From positions 70,745 through 134,744 of the forward strand of contig JAQUUB010000004.1 of assembly GCA_028694115.1 (NCBI GenBank): 64,000 bases of DNA. The letters are read 5' to 3'. Origin of the DNA: Lachnospiraceae bacterium. Its GTDB lineage: Bacteria; Bacillota_A; Clostridia; Lachnospirales; Lachnospiraceae. Below the pieces are notes generated by a model. The model worked only from the letters and a program-made list of their open reading frames with translations, did no database searches and was not told where the DNA came from. Of the stretch, positions 54,947-64,000 are shown piece by piece; position 1 is the first letter of the stretch, and each line of letters opens with the position of its first letter. A program made the translations under genes and the position numbers.

Positions 54947-56803
54947 ATGTGTGGAATTTTTGGTGCTATGAATGTCCGCTTAGATAAAGAAACGGCAGAG
55001 AAATGTTTAAATAAATTACTGCATAGGGGGCCAGATGCATTTGGTCTATGGCAGGAAAATGGTGTAACGCTAGGTCATAGAAGACTATCAATTTTAGATC
55101 TTTCAGAAAATGGAAGACAGCCGATGTCTTATGCCGATGGCAGATATCAGATTTTATATAATGGAGAGGTCTATAATTTTATTGAAATCAGGAAGGAACT
55201 TGAGAAAAAAGGATATACTTTCCGTAGTGATTCAGATACGGAGGTAGTATTAGCTTCCTATATTGAATGGAAAGAAAAATGTCTTAATAAATTCAATGGT
55301 ATGTGGTCCATTGCTATTTGGGACCGAGAAAAAAAGGAAATGTTTATTGCCAGAGACCGTTTTGGCATCAAGCCGTTTTATTATACACAGCTTCCGGGAA
55401 CGGAGTATAGTTTTGCTTTTGCTTCAGAAATGAAGGCTTTACTTCCAATCATGAGTGACATAAAGCCAAATGTTGATATTGTTACGAATCCTAAGATGAT
55501 GGTTCGTTATGAGCAAACAGAAGAATGCGTAATAGAAGGAATAAAGCGTCTGCCAGCAGCACATTATGCGTATGTTGATGGAAAAGGAATGAGATGCGTT
55601 AAATATTATCAGACATTAGAGCACCTTGTAGAAGTTCCGAATAGCTATGAAGAACAGGTGGAACAGTTTCGAGAACTATTTTTAGATTCCTGTAAGCTTC
55701 GCATGAGAAGTGATGTGACAATTGGAACCGCTTTGAGCGGAGGCCTTGATTCGAGTGCAACAATATGTGCAATGTCACATCTTGCGAAAACAGATCATGA
55801 TGTAAGAATGAACCATGATTGGCAGCATGCTTATGTAGCTACATTTCCAGGTACTACTATGGATGAAAGTATTTATGCAAAAAAAGTAACCGATTATCTT
55901 GGAATTCAAAGTACCTTTGTTGAGATAGATCCAACTAAGGTAATTAATCAGTTTGAAGATTTTCTCTATATGTTTGAGGATGTGTATTTAACGAGTCCAA
56001 TTCCCATGATGCTACTTTATCGTACACTGCGAGAGAATGGAACATTAGTTACGATAGACGGTCATGGTGCAGATGAATTATTTGGTGGTTATACATTTGA
56101 TTTTTTACATGCATTAGATGATGCAAAAACCAAGCAGGAACGAGAATTAATCTGTAACACCTATTTGGATAGTTTCCCTAAAGATGGTTCTAATATGGCA
56201 CAAGGTGATAATACTGTTTCGAAGATTATAACAAAACATTTATATAGGAAAGTAAAAGGAACAATCTTAGGAACCAATCAAAAATCTATTTATTCACATG
56301 ATGAGAAGTTTAAGAAACTAGATCACTTAAATCAAATATTGTATTCTTCTACACATGAAAATATCTTACCCACTCTTTTGAGAAATTACGATAAATATAG
56401 TATGGCAAGTGGGGTGGAAATTCGTATGCCTTTTATGGATTACCGAATCGCACAATTTGCATTTTCTATCGGATGGAAATCAAAATTGCATGGTGGTTAT
56501 TCAAAATCAATTATTCGAGATGCAATGGCACCATTTATGCCAGAAGAAATTGCTTATCGTAAGAGTAAGATAGGATTTAATACTCCAATCGTTGAGTGGA
56601 TGAAAGGTCCTATGAAAGAATACTTTTTAGATGTAATCCATTCAAGTGATTTCAACTCATGTAGTTTGATTCATTCGACATCAGTAAAAAAACAGGTGGA
56701 AGATGTTATTTGTAATAAAGATGTATCATTTGCTGAGGGTGAAGAAGCATTTAGCGCGCTCTATCCCTATTTATGGCAAAAAGCAATGCTTGGGAGAAAA
56801 TAA
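54947..56803 (+). CDS. asnB: Asparagine synthase-type glutamine amidotransferase in the glycan cluster
   Basis: 618 residues. N-terminal class II glutaminase with catalytic Cys2 (MCGIFGAM) and RGPDAFG, HRRLSILD; C-terminal ATP-pyrophosphatase with PP-loop ALSGGLDSSA. Same layout as AsnB, and length is normal. In surface-polysaccharide clusters such proteins often amidate uronic acid carboxylates rather than make asparagine; its place between glycosyltransferase and flippase genes suggests this (inference). It begins directly after the previous stop. Confidence 0.85.
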   Translation: MCGIFGAMNVRLDKETAEKCLNKLLHRGPDAFGLWQENGVTLGHRRLSILDLSENGRQPMSYADGRYQILYNGEVYNFIEIRKELEKKGYTFRSDSDTEVVLASYIEWKEKCLNKFNGMWSIAIWDREKKEMFIARDRFGIKPFYYTQLPGTEYSFAFASEMKALLPIMSDIKPNVDIVTNPKMMVRYEQTEECVIEGIKRLPAAHYAYVDGKGMRCVKYYQTLEHLVEVPNSYEEQVEQFRELFLDSCKLRMRSDVTIGTALSGGLDSSATICAMSHLAKTDHDVRMNHDWQHAYVATFPGTTMDESIYAKKVTDYLGIQSTFVEIDPTKVINQFEDFLYMFEDVYLTSPIPMMLLYRTLRENGTLVTIDGHGADELFGGYTFDFLHALDDAKTKQERELICNTYLDSFPKDGSNMAQGDNTVSKIITKHLYRKVKGTILGTNQKSIYSHDEKFKKLDHLNQILYSSTHENILPTLLRNYDKYSMASGVEIRMPFMDYRIAQFAFSIGWKSKLHGGYSKSIIRDAMAPFMPEEIAYRKSKIGFNTPIVEWMKGPMKEYFLDVIHSSDFNSCSLIHSTSVKKQVEDVICNKDVSFAEGEEAFSALYPYLWQKAMLGRK

Positions 56804-56805
56804 CC

Positions 56806-58560
56806 ATGGATATCATAAAAAAAATGAACTATATATTTGATAAGAGCCAAAAAATAAAACTCATTTTCTTATTAGTTGCTTTATTTTTAGGTGCGATACT
56901 CGAGTTAGTAGGCGTTTCCTTGATAATGCCTTTGATATCTTTGATATCGAATCCGGAAATTATTCAAAAAAATAAGCTTATGAATTATGTTTATTTAACA
57001 TTCCATGTGCACTCTGTCGATGATTTCTTTGTACTTTTGGTTTGGGCGATTATTATCCTTTATATCGTGAAGAATATTTTTCTGGTCGCTATGTATTACG
57101 CACAGTATAGCTATATTTATAATAATCAGTTGAAGGTAGCAGGAAAATTAATTAATTGTTATTTAAAGAAACCATACACATATCATTTAGATAATAATTC
57201 TTCGGAGATGGTAAGAAATATTATGCTTGATACAGAGAGACTTTTTCAGTTGATTCTTTCTGTTCTAAGTGTTATTTCGGAAGCACTTTTATCCTTATTA
57301 TTAGGTGTTTATTTATTAATCAGTGATCCTACAATGACGATTACAGTTGTGCTTGTTATGCTTATCTGTATGGGCACTTATCAGATGATAGTAAAAAAGA
57401 AAGTCAATGAGTATGGCAGGATTAATCAGCAGTATGATGGGAAAATGCATCAATCGATTAATCAGGCACTCGGTGCAGTAAAAGATATTAAAATTCTTCA
57501 CAGAGAGAAATACTTCGTAAATGCTTTTGTTAATTGTGGAAAAAAGAAGATGAAAGCGTTAGTAAATACAAACTTTTTTGGTCAGGTTCCGAAATATTTG
57601 ATTGAAACGGTATGTATTACTACTATTATGCTGGTTATCGTATTCAAATTACGAACAGGAACTGATTTGTCTACGATTCTGCCTCAGCTTGCAGCATTTG
57701 CAGTTGCAGCATTTAAATTACTTCCATCTGTTGGTAAAATTAGTAATTACTTAAATTTAATAAATTTTTTGCGGCCATCCATTGATTTAATCTATCGTGA
57801 TCTAAAGGAAACGGAAGATGTTGCTCATATTGAGCTTGTGGATAAAGGAGAAGAATTAGCACATGAAAAGGGAATTTCATCTATTAAGATAGAAAAATTA
57901 AGTTATAGTTATCCTAATACCCATGAAACCGTATTAAAAGAGGTTGATTTTGAAATACCACTTGGATCATCGGTAGGATTAATCGGACCATCGGGGGCAG
58001 GAAAATCAACAATGGCAGACGTGATTCTGGGAATTTTATTTCCTAAATCAGGTCAGGTTATGTATGGACATATGAATGTTCATGAATACCCGCTTGCATG
58101 GTCAAAGAAATTAGCCTATATTCCTCAGGCAATCTATCTTGCAGATGAGACAATTCGAAATAATGTAGCTTTTGGAATTCCAGAAGAGGAAATTAATGAA
58201 GATAAAGTATGGGCTGCATTGGAAGAAGCACAATTAAAAACTTTTGTAGAAAGTCTGGAAGAAGGGCTTAATACCGAAGTTGGAGAACGAGGTGTCAGGT
58301 TGTCAGGCGGACAGAGACAGCGAATTGGTATTGCGAGAGCACTTTATGGTAATCCGGAAATTTTAGTACTGGATGAAGCAACTTCAGCACTCGATAATGA
58401 AACGGAAAAAGCCGTAATGGAAGCCATTGAACGTTTACATGGTAAAAAAACATTGATTATTATTGCACATAGATTGACCACCATTAAAAATTGTGAATAT
58501 GTTTACAAAGTCGAAGATGGGAAAGTATTTTCAGTAAAGGATGATGAAATCAATGGATAA
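56806..58560 (+). CDS. ABC exporter, PglK/MsbA-like lipid-linked glycan flippase
   Basis: 584 residues: six transmembrane helices (about 20-330), then an ATPase domain with Walker A GPSGAGKST, signature RLSGGQRQRIGIARAL, Walker B ILVLDEATSALD and switch IIAHRLTTI. Length and plan match the Campylobacter PglK flippase that turns lipid-linked oligosaccharide across the membrane with ATP. It lies among glycosyltransferases and there is no Wzx or Wzy gene nearby. ATG 56806 follows GGGAG 9 nt upstream and the asnB stop by 2 nt. Confidence 0.85.
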   Translation: MDIIKKMNYIFDKSQKIKLIFLLVALFLGAILELVGVSLIMPLISLISNPEIIQKNKLMNYVYLTFHVHSVDDFFVLLVWAIIILYIVKNIFLVAMYYAQYSYIYNNQLKVAGKLINCYLKKPYTYHLDNNSSEMVRNIMLDTERLFQLILSVLSVISEALLSLLLGVYLLISDPTMTITVVLVMLICMGTYQMIVKKKVNEYGRINQQYDGKMHQSINQALGAVKDIKILHREKYFVNAFVNCGKKKMKALVNTNFFGQVPKYLIETVCITTIMLVIVFKLRTGTDLSTILPQLAAFAVAAFKLLPSVGKISNYLNLINFLRPSIDLIYRDLKETEDVAHIELVDKGEELAHEKGISSIKIEKLSYSYPNTHETVLKEVDFEIPLGSSVGLIGPSGAGKSTMADVILGILFPKSGQVMYGHMNVHEYPLAWSKKLAYIPQAIYLADETIRNNVAFGIPEEEINEDKVWAALEEAQLKTFVESLEEGLNTEVGERGVRLSGGQRQRIGIARALYGNPEILVLDEATSALDNETEKAVMEAIERLHGKKTLIIIAHRLTTIKNCEYVYKVEDGKVFSVKDDEING

Positions 58561-59545
58561 TTTTTTATTAAGTGTAGTTTTTATTACCTATAATCATGAA
58601 CCATTTCTACGAGAAGCGTTGGATAGTGTAATAAATCAAAAAGTGAATTTTGCATATGAGATTGTGGTGGGGGAGGACTGCTCCACAGATCATACAAGAG
58701 ATATCCTTGTTGAATATAAAAATAAATACCCGGAGAAGATTAAATTATTGTTTCGTGAAAAAAACTTTGGACGTCCTACGCAGAATGTCTATGAAACCAT
58801 TATGGAATGTAAAGGAAAGTATTTGGCCTTTTTAGAAGGGGATGATTATTATACAGATGACTCCAAACTTCAACAACAGGTGGATTTTTTGGAACAGCAT
58901 TCAGAGTTTATTGGAGTGACACATACCTGTAAGGTTGTTGGGAGATCTGGCGAAGAAGTTTTTGATCAAGAGGCATTATCCCTTTATGAATGGAGCGGGG
59001 TTTATACATTAGAGGATTATAAGTATCAAACCAAATGGCCAGGACAAACAGCTACTGTTGTATGTAGAAATATCTTTAAAGAGCATAAATACGATTATAG
59101 TATTTTGTATAAGGCGCATGATTTTATAGATGATGCAGTTATTTTATTATTTCTCTTGCTTCAAGGAGATATCTATCGCATGGATAAAACCATGAGTGCA
59201 TGGCGATTTGTTAAAAAAGAAGGTGAGGGAAACTGGAATTCCCTAAAGCTAAAAAGAAATATTATGGCGGAAGAATGCTATACAAAGCAGAAGTTACTCA
59301 TGTGGTGTGAAGATAATTTTGGACTTTCCGAATATGGAAGACAGGTTGCAGCAAAGGATTTTACGACCGCATTATCCATGTTAATTAAAAAACCTTCAAA
59401 AGAAAATTACACGTTGGTAAAAACGATGTATTCTTATAATATTAAACACGTTGTGAAACAAGACAAGCGGGCAACGTTATTTACTTATTCGATTCAGACA
59501 ATCATAAAAGAATTATATAAAAAATTAAAGAAAGCAGGTTCCTAA
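58553..59545 (+). CDS. GT2 glycosyltransferase
   Basis: 330 residues. LSVVFITYNHEPFLREALDS, VGEDCSTDHTRDIL, LAFLEGDDYYTDD (DXD) and a C-terminal tail. The sequence is like enzymes adding sugars in O-antigen repeats. Starts 8 nt inside the ABC gene end; ATG at 58541 or 58544 are alternatives. Confidence 0.83.
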   Translation: MDNFLLSVVFITYNHEPFLREALDSVINQKVNFAYEIVVGEDCSTDHTRDILVEYKNKYPEKIKLLFREKNFGRPTQNVYETIMECKGKYLAFLEGDDYYTDDSKLQQQVDFLEQHSEFIGVTHTCKVVGRSGEEVFDQEALSLYEWSGVYTLEDYKYQTKWPGQTATVVCRNIFKEHKYDYSILYKAHDFIDDAVILLFLLLQGDIYRMDKTMSAWRFVKKEGEGNWNSLKLKRNIMAEECYTKQKLLMWCEDNFGLSEYGRQVAAKDFTTALSMLIKKPSKENYTLVKTMYSYNIKHVVKQDKRATLFTYSIQTIIKELYKKLKKAGS

Positions 59546-60663
59546 TGGAAAAACAAGATAAACCGATTTTAGTGACGAGATCTTCCATGCCACCTTTTGA
59601 AGAATTTGTGGACGCAATTCGCCCATTATGGGATTCCGCATGGCTGACAAATTTTGGTGTTAACCATGAAAAGTTAAAAGAAGAATTAATGAATTATATG
59701 CAAGTCGAAAATGTATCTTTGTTTGTAAATGGACATACTGCGTTAGAATTATGCCTTCAAGCAATGGAATTATCCGGAGAGGTGATTACGACTCCCTATA
59801 CATTTGCTTCTACGACACATGCAATTATTAGAAGCGGCTTAACACCTGTTTTTTGTGATATTGATCCAGTTACCTATACGATAGATGCTGACAAAATTGA
59901 GGGATTAATAACAGAAAAGACGACTGCAATCCTTCCAGTTCATGTTTATGGAAATATTTGTAATGTGAAAAAAATTGAGCAGATTGCAAAGAAACATCAT
60001 TTAAAAGTTATCTATGATGCGGCCCATACTTTTGGAGAGACTTATAAGGGAATGGGAATCGGTAATTACGGAGATGCTTCTATGTTCAGCTTTCACGCAA
60101 CAAAGGTATTTAATACCATTGAAGGGGGAGCAATTACAACATCGGATGCAGAATTGGATAAGAGTCTTTACCGACTAAAGGATTTCGGTATCAAAAATGA
60201 AAAAGAAATTGATCGAGTGGGTGCAAATGGAAAAATGAATGAATTCCAGGCAGTTATGGGACTTTGTAATTTGAAGCATGTTGATGACGAAATAGAAAAG
60301 AGAAGAAAAGTAGTAGAACAGTATCGTTCGAATTTGAAGGATATTGAGGGCTTACAGTTGAATGTAATACAAGAAGATGTGGTTTCTAATTATGCCTATT
60401 TTCCAGTTGTTTTCTGGGAAGAATATGGGGAAAATAGGGATTCTGTATTTGAACGATTAAAAGAGCATCATATTTTTTCAAGAAAATATTTTTATCCAAT
60501 TACGAATTCTTATGAATGTTTTGAAGGAAAATACGATGTTAATAAAACACCGATTGCAAAACAAATTTCAGAGAATGTGTTAACCTTACCTATGTCGGCA
60601 AGCCTGGAACTTGAGGATGTGGACCGGATTTGCGAAGTTATTTTGCAAGGACATAACAAATAA
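59545..60663 (+). CDS. DegT/DnrJ/EryC1-family sugar aminotransferase
   Basis: 372 residues. PLP-dependent enzyme adding an amino group to a keto-sugar nucleotide. TTPYTFASTTHAIIRSGLTPVFCDID is the substrate loop; PLP lysine in SFHATKVFNTIEGGAITT. Its product may be an acylated amino sugar, though the only acetyltransferase in the cluster is O-type by family. It begins with the ATG overlapping the TAA stop of the previous gene (TAATG). The 3- or 4-amino specificity cannot be told. Confidence 0.87.
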   Translation: MEKQDKPILVTRSSMPPFEEFVDAIRPLWDSAWLTNFGVNHEKLKEELMNYMQVENVSLFVNGHTALELCLQAMELSGEVITTPYTFASTTHAIIRSGLTPVFCDIDPVTYTIDADKIEGLITEKTTAILPVHVYGNICNVKKIEQIAKKHHLKVIYDAAHTFGETYKGMGIGNYGDASMFSFHATKVFNTIEGGAITTSDAELDKSLYRLKDFGIKNEKEIDRVGANGKMNEFQAVMGLCNLKHVDDEIEKRRKVVEQYRSNLKDIEGLQLNVIQEDVVSNYAYFPVVFWEEYGENRDSVFERLKEHHIFSRKYFYPITNSYECFEGKYDVNKTPIAKQISENVLTLPMSASLELEDVDRICEVILQGHNK

Positions 60664-60678
60664 GTCAGAGGTAGATGA

Positions 60679-61623
60679 ATGATTGTAGTAAGATTTACAA
60701 GTGGTTTGGGGAATCAAATGTTTCAATATTCCTTATACAGCATGCTAAAAAAACGTTATAAAGGAATAGCGGTAAAGGCTGACTTAACATGGTTTTATGC
60801 AAACAGTGAGCACCAAGGATATGAATTATCGAATATATTTGATCAAAATGAATTTTTTAACCTGGATCAAGCGAGTATTTTAGATGTTTTTAGAGTAACT
60901 GGTCTGATTCCCTGTTTTATAAAAGGAAAGGGAGCAAAAAAATTAGAAAAGTTTTTATATTACCCCAATCGTTTGATTCGTTTATTTTCGGAGAAGCATT
61001 TTAAGGATTTTAGGATAGTGCAAACTGGATTTGAAGATAATAACGATATATGGAATAGAATCAATCAAATAGATCCTAATAAAAACTGGTATATTACAGG
61101 ATTTTTTATTGAGGAAGTATATTATAAAGATCGATTAGATGAATTAAGAGTAGAATTACAATTCCCTAATATTTCAGATTGTGACAATAGGAATTTACTA
61201 GATGCAATTCGAAATACAAATTCTGTGAGTATTCATGTACGTAGGGGTGATTACCTTGATGAGAAATATAATAGTAGTTTTAAAAGCCTTTCTAGTGAAT
61301 ATTATAAAAAAGCAGTACAATATATTAAGGGAAAGGTAGAAGAACCTGTTTTCTACATTTTTTCGGATGATAAAGAATTTATAGAAAAAGAATTTGATTG
61401 GTTAGAATCAAAAAGAATGGTAAACCAGAATGTAGGGAAACAAAGCTATATTGATATGCAGCTGATGAGTGAGTGCAAGCATAATATCATTGCTAATTCC
61501 ACTTTTAGTGTGTGGGGTGCTTTACTAAATAGAAATAAGGATAGGCTTGTGATTTATCCCCAGATATATATGAAGGAAAAGGATAGTGAAGTGAAAAATA
61601 TTGAAGGATGGATTCGTCTATAG
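60679..61623 (+). CDS. GT11-family alpha-1,2-fucosyltransferase
   Basis: 314 residues. RFTSGLGNQMFQYSLYSML at the N-terminus and SIHVRRGDYLD (HxRRxD, GDP-fucose binding) plus NSTFSVWGALL are diagnostic for GT11. It adds L-fucose in alpha-1,2 linkage from GDP-fucose. In gut bacteria such enzymes build H-antigen-like surface glycans. GDP-fucose synthesis genes are not in the window, but manC is. Last gene of the cluster. Confidence 0.9.
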   Translation: MIVVRFTSGLGNQMFQYSLYSMLKKRYKGIAVKADLTWFYANSEHQGYELSNIFDQNEFFNLDQASILDVFRVTGLIPCFIKGKGAKKLEKFLYYPNRLIRLFSEKHFKDFRIVQTGFEDNNDIWNRINQIDPNKNWYITGFFIEEVYYKDRLDELRVELQFPNISDCDNRNLLDAIRNTNSVSIHVRRGDYLDEKYNSSFKSLSSEYYKKAVQYIKGKVEEPVFYIFSDDKEFIEKEFDWLESKRMVNQNVGKQSYIDMQLMSECKHNIIANSTFSVWGALLNRNKDRLVIYPQIYMKEKDSEVKNIEGWIRL

Positions 61624-61700
61624 ACAGAAAAATAGATATTCGTTATAATGAATTGGGAAATGACCCTTATTGATATAAAAATAATTCTTGTAATTTATAC

Positions 61701-61729
61701 TTGCATTTTTTGGGGTTTTAGGTTATGTT
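61701..61729 (+). promoter_or_regulatory. Candidate glnA promoter
   Basis: TTGCAT (61701-61706) and TATGTT (61724-61729) with 17-bp spacing. Transcription would begin near 61736, upstream of a terminator-like hairpin. 61624-61700 shows nothing else. Confidence 0.45.
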
Positions 61730-61769
61730 AGTAAACAAGAAATAAATTATATTGTAAACAATGTAGAAC

Positions 61770-61801
61770 AAGGGTGTTCCTAGGGTAGGAATGCCCTTTT
61801 T
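61770..61801 (+). terminator. Terminator-like hairpin in the glnA leader
   Basis: AGGGTGTTCC (61771-61780) pairs with GGAATGCCCT (61788-61797, two wobbles), followed by a T5 run, about 43 nt before the glnA ATG. It may end the fucosyltransferase transcript, or act as an attenuator for glnA. Confidence 0.7.
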
Positions 61802-61844
61802 GTGTATACCTTTGAAGAAAAAAGTGGAAAGGAAGTATTTATTT

Positions 61845-63956
61845 ATGAGCGAAAACATGAATGTAGCAGCAATTTTCGGAGAAGATGTATTTAACGATAC
61901 GGTAATGCAGGAACGTCTCCCGAAAAAAGTCTACAAAGAGTTAAGAAAAACAATTGACGAGGGGAAAGAATTAGATTCTATGATTGCTGAGGTTGTTGCA
62001 AGTGCAATGAAAGATTGGGCAATCGAAAAAGGAGCAACACATTATACACATTGGTTTCAGCCATTAACAGGGGTAACAGCTGAAAAGCATGACTCCTTTA
62101 TTTCAGCACCAAATAAAGAAGGTAAAATTCTTATGGAGTTTTCCGGAAAAGAATTAATCAAGGGAGAACCTGATGCGTCTTCATTTCCATCAGGAGGTTT
62201 ACGAGCTACCTTTGAAGCAAGAGGTTATACCGCTTGGGACTGTACATCACCAGCATTTGTAAGACATGATGCTGCAGGTGCAATTCTTTGCATCCCAACT
62301 GCTTTCTGTTCTTATACTGGAGAGGCTCTTGATAAAAAGACACCTTTATTAAGATCTATGGAAGCTATTAATGTTCAATCATTAAGATTATTAAAATTAT
62401 TTGGTAATGAAACATCTAAGAGAGTTACATCTTCTGTAGGAGCGGAGCAGGAATACTTCATCGTAGATAGACAGAAATACTTACAGAGAAAAGATTTAAT
62501 TTATACAGGACGTACTTTATTCGGTGCTATGCCACCAAAAGGTCAGGAGCTTGATGATCATTATTTTGGAAGCATTAGAGAAAGAATCGCTGCATTTATG
62601 AAAGAAGTTAATGAAGAGCTTTGGAGACTCGGTGTTTCAGCAAAAACACAGCATAATGAAGTTGCTCCAGCACAGCACGAGTTAGCTCCGATTTATGCAG
62701 AAGCAAATATTGCAGTTGACCATAACCAGCTTGTAATGGAAACTCTTAAAAAAGTTGCAGGACGTCAAGGATTAACCTGTTTACTACATGAGAAGCCATT
62801 TGCAGGTGTAAATGGTTCTGGTAAACATGATAACTGGTCTATCGTAACAGATGATGGAATCAATTTATTAGAGCCAGGTAAGACACCTCATGATAATATT
62901 CAGTTCTTGTTAGTTTTATCATGTATCTTAAAAGCAGTAGATACCCATGCAGATTTATTAAGAGAATCAGCAGCAGATGTTGGAAATGATCATAGACTTG
63001 GTGCAAATGAAGCACCTCCAGCTATTATTTCTATTTTCTTAGGAGAACAGTTAGAGGATGTATTATCTCAATTAATTAGTACAGGTACAGCAACAAGTTC
63101 AAAACAGGGTGGAAGACTTGCAACAGGTGTAAAAACTTTACCTGATTTCAAAAAGGATGCAACCGATCGAAATAGAACATCACCATTTGCATTTACAGGA
63201 AATAAGTTTGAATTCCGTATGGTTGGTTCTTCTGATTCTATTGCAAGCCCAAATACAGTACTGAATGCAATTGTTGCAGAAGCATTTGACGAAGCATGTA
63301 ATATTTTGGAAAAAGCAGATGATTTTGATGGAGCAGTTCATGATTTGATTAAGAAATATACTTCAGAACATGAGAGAATCGTATTCAATGGAAATGGATA
63401 TTCAGAGGACTGGGTAAAAGAAGCAGAGCGAAGAGGACTTCCAAACATTAAATCTATGGTGGATGCGATACCAGCACTTACAACTGAAAAGTCTGTTAAC
63501 TTATTCGAAAAATTCGGTATATTCTCAAAGATTGAATTAGAATCTCGCGCAGAAATACAGTACGAGGGTTATGCAAAAGCGATTAACATAGAAGCAAGAA
63601 CTATGATTGATATGGCAAGCAAATCTCTAATTCCATCAGTTATTAAATATACAAAGAGCCTTGCAGACACTGTTAATGCTGTTATTGCAGCAGGTGCAGA
63701 TGCAACTGTTTCAAAGGAAATACTTGAAGAAACGACAGCTTTATTAGCAGATGCTAAGGTTGCTTTATCAAAATTAATTGATTTGACAGCAAAAGGATCA
63801 ACCTTGAATGAGGGCAAAGATCAAGCGGTGTTCTTTAGAGATGAAGTTAAAATTGCAATGAATGAGTTAAGAGCTCCTATTGATGCATTAGAAATGATAG
63901 TAGACAAAGATTTCTGGCCAATGCCTTCTTATGGTGATTTGATTTTTGAAGTTTAA
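61845..63956 (+). CDS. glnN: Type III glutamine synthetase (GlnN)
   Basis: About 703 residues, the large GSIII class. Makes glutamine from glutamate, ammonia and ATP. Motifs: [26 protein letters not shown] and [10 protein letters not shown] (nucleotide and ammonia site). The frame opens at 61791, but the ATG at 61845 ([18 protein letters not shown]) has GGAAG 9 nt upstream and fits family starts. A hairpin precedes it. In solvent-producing Clostridia an ANTAR antiterminator (NitR) is encoded after the glutamine synthetase gene; the window ends too soon to see if one follows here. Confidence 0.96.
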   Translation: MSENMNVAAIFGEDVFNDTVMQERLPKKVYKELRKTIDEGKELDSMIAEVVASAMKDWAIEKGATHYTHWFQPLTGVTAEKHDSFISAPNKEGKILMEFSGKELIKGEPDASSFPSGGLRATFEARGYTAWDCTSPAFVRHDAAGAILCIPTAFCSYTGEALDKKTPLLRSMEAINVQSLRLLKLFGNETSKRVTSSVGAEQEYFIVDRQKYLQRKDLIYTGRTLFGAMPPKGQELDDHYFGSIRERIAAFMKEVNEELWRLGVSAKTQHNEVAPAQHELAPIYAEANIAVDHNQLVMETLKKVAGRQGLTCLLHEKPFAGVNGSGKHDNWSIVTDDGINLLEPGKTPHDNIQFLLVLSCILKAVDTHADLLRESAADVGNDHRLGANEAPPAIISIFLGEQLEDVLSQLISTGTATSSKQGGRLATGVKTLPDFKKDATDRNRTSPFAFTGNKFEFRMVGSSDSIASPNTVLNAIVAEAFDEACNILEKADDFDGAVHDLIKKYTSEHERIVFNGNGYSEDWVKEAERRGLPNIKSMVDAIPALTTEKSVNLFEKFGIFSKIELESRAEIQYEGYAKAINIEARTMIDMASKSLIPSVIKYTKSLADTVNAVIAAGADATVSKEILEETTALLADAKVALSKLIDLTAKGSTLNEGKDQAVFFRDEVKIAMNELRAPIDALEMIVDKDFWPMPSYGDLIFEV

Positions 63957-63969
63957 TTAGATATTTTTT

Positions 63970-63998
63970 AAAGGGTTCGCCATTTGGTGGACCCTTTG
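63970..63998 (+). terminator. Terminator after glnN
   Basis: AAAGGGTTCGCC and GGTGGACCCTTT form a stem with slight imperfection, right after the gene and at the window edge; the trailing T-run is cut off. Confidence 0.65.
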
Positions 63999-64000
63999 TT

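Overview
The window is AT-rich, Gram-positive DNA with dense co-directional operons, strong AGGAGG ribosome binding sites and many TTG/GTG starts. A CIRCE-HrcA heat-shock operon, HprK with Crh-like HPr proteins, RNase J, IreB, a YlbF-family protein and a type III glutamine synthetase point to Clostridia. The gene orders and the DUF6465 and DUF6311 family proteins fit Lachnospiraceae best (inference). No rRNA, tRNA, CRISPR array or prophage was seen.

Layout. (1) 1-5600: end of one sugar-binding protein gene, then a ChvE/GguAB-like monosaccharide ABC importer with two paralogous permeases around one ATPase. (2) 5657-13509: uvrC, hprK, a ROK glucokinase, murB, rapZ, whiA, a Crh-like HPr gene and a lipid kinase. 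(3) 13611-19203: class II aldolase, cyclophilin, a GNAT protein, glnK-amtB with leader hairpins, and a PilZ (c-di-GMP) protein. (4) 19390-21282: a group IIC intron with its reverse transcriptase, placed directly after a terminator hairpin. (5) 21305-24733, minus strand: a GntR/ABC (YtrA-like) operon with a perfect operator palindrome. (6) 24898-27196: a lysine/alanine-rich DUF6465 protein and a GT-C-like membrane protein. (7) 27254-41158: hrcA-grpE-dnaK-dnaJ, then prmA, rsmE and mtaB as in Bacillus, but interrupted by manC (minus strand), a cysteine desulfurase-thiI pair, a DUF6311 membrane protein and a second HPr-like gene. (8) 41239-47023: ireB, ruvX, DUF1292, fur, RNase J, ylbF-like, a catalytically truncated MltG-like protein, O-methyltransferase and U32 peptidase; this matches the Bacillus yrzL-yrrK-yrzB-yrrL-yrrM-yrrO order with insertions. 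(9) 47055-61623: a cell-surface glycan cluster with seven GT2/GT2-like and two GT4 enzymes, an acetyltransferase, a glutamine-dependent amidotransferase, a PglK-type ABC flippase, a sugar aminotransferase and an alpha-1,2-fucosyltransferase. (10) 61701-64000: type III glutamine synthetase with a leader hairpin.

Two themes link distant genes. Carbon control: a sugar importer, glucokinase, HprK and two HPr-like proteins that both lack the phosphorylatable His15 but keep the Ser46 site, so they look regulatory rather than PTS carriers. Nitrogen control: glnK, amtB and glnA each have an intrinsic-terminator-like hairpin in the leader or gap just upstream, which suggests transcription attenuation. 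The most unusual items for follow-up are the His-less HPr pair, these nitrogen leaders, the glycan cluster, the 61-nt hairpin repeats and structured RNA around amtB/PilZ, and the stand-alone MltG N-terminal domain.
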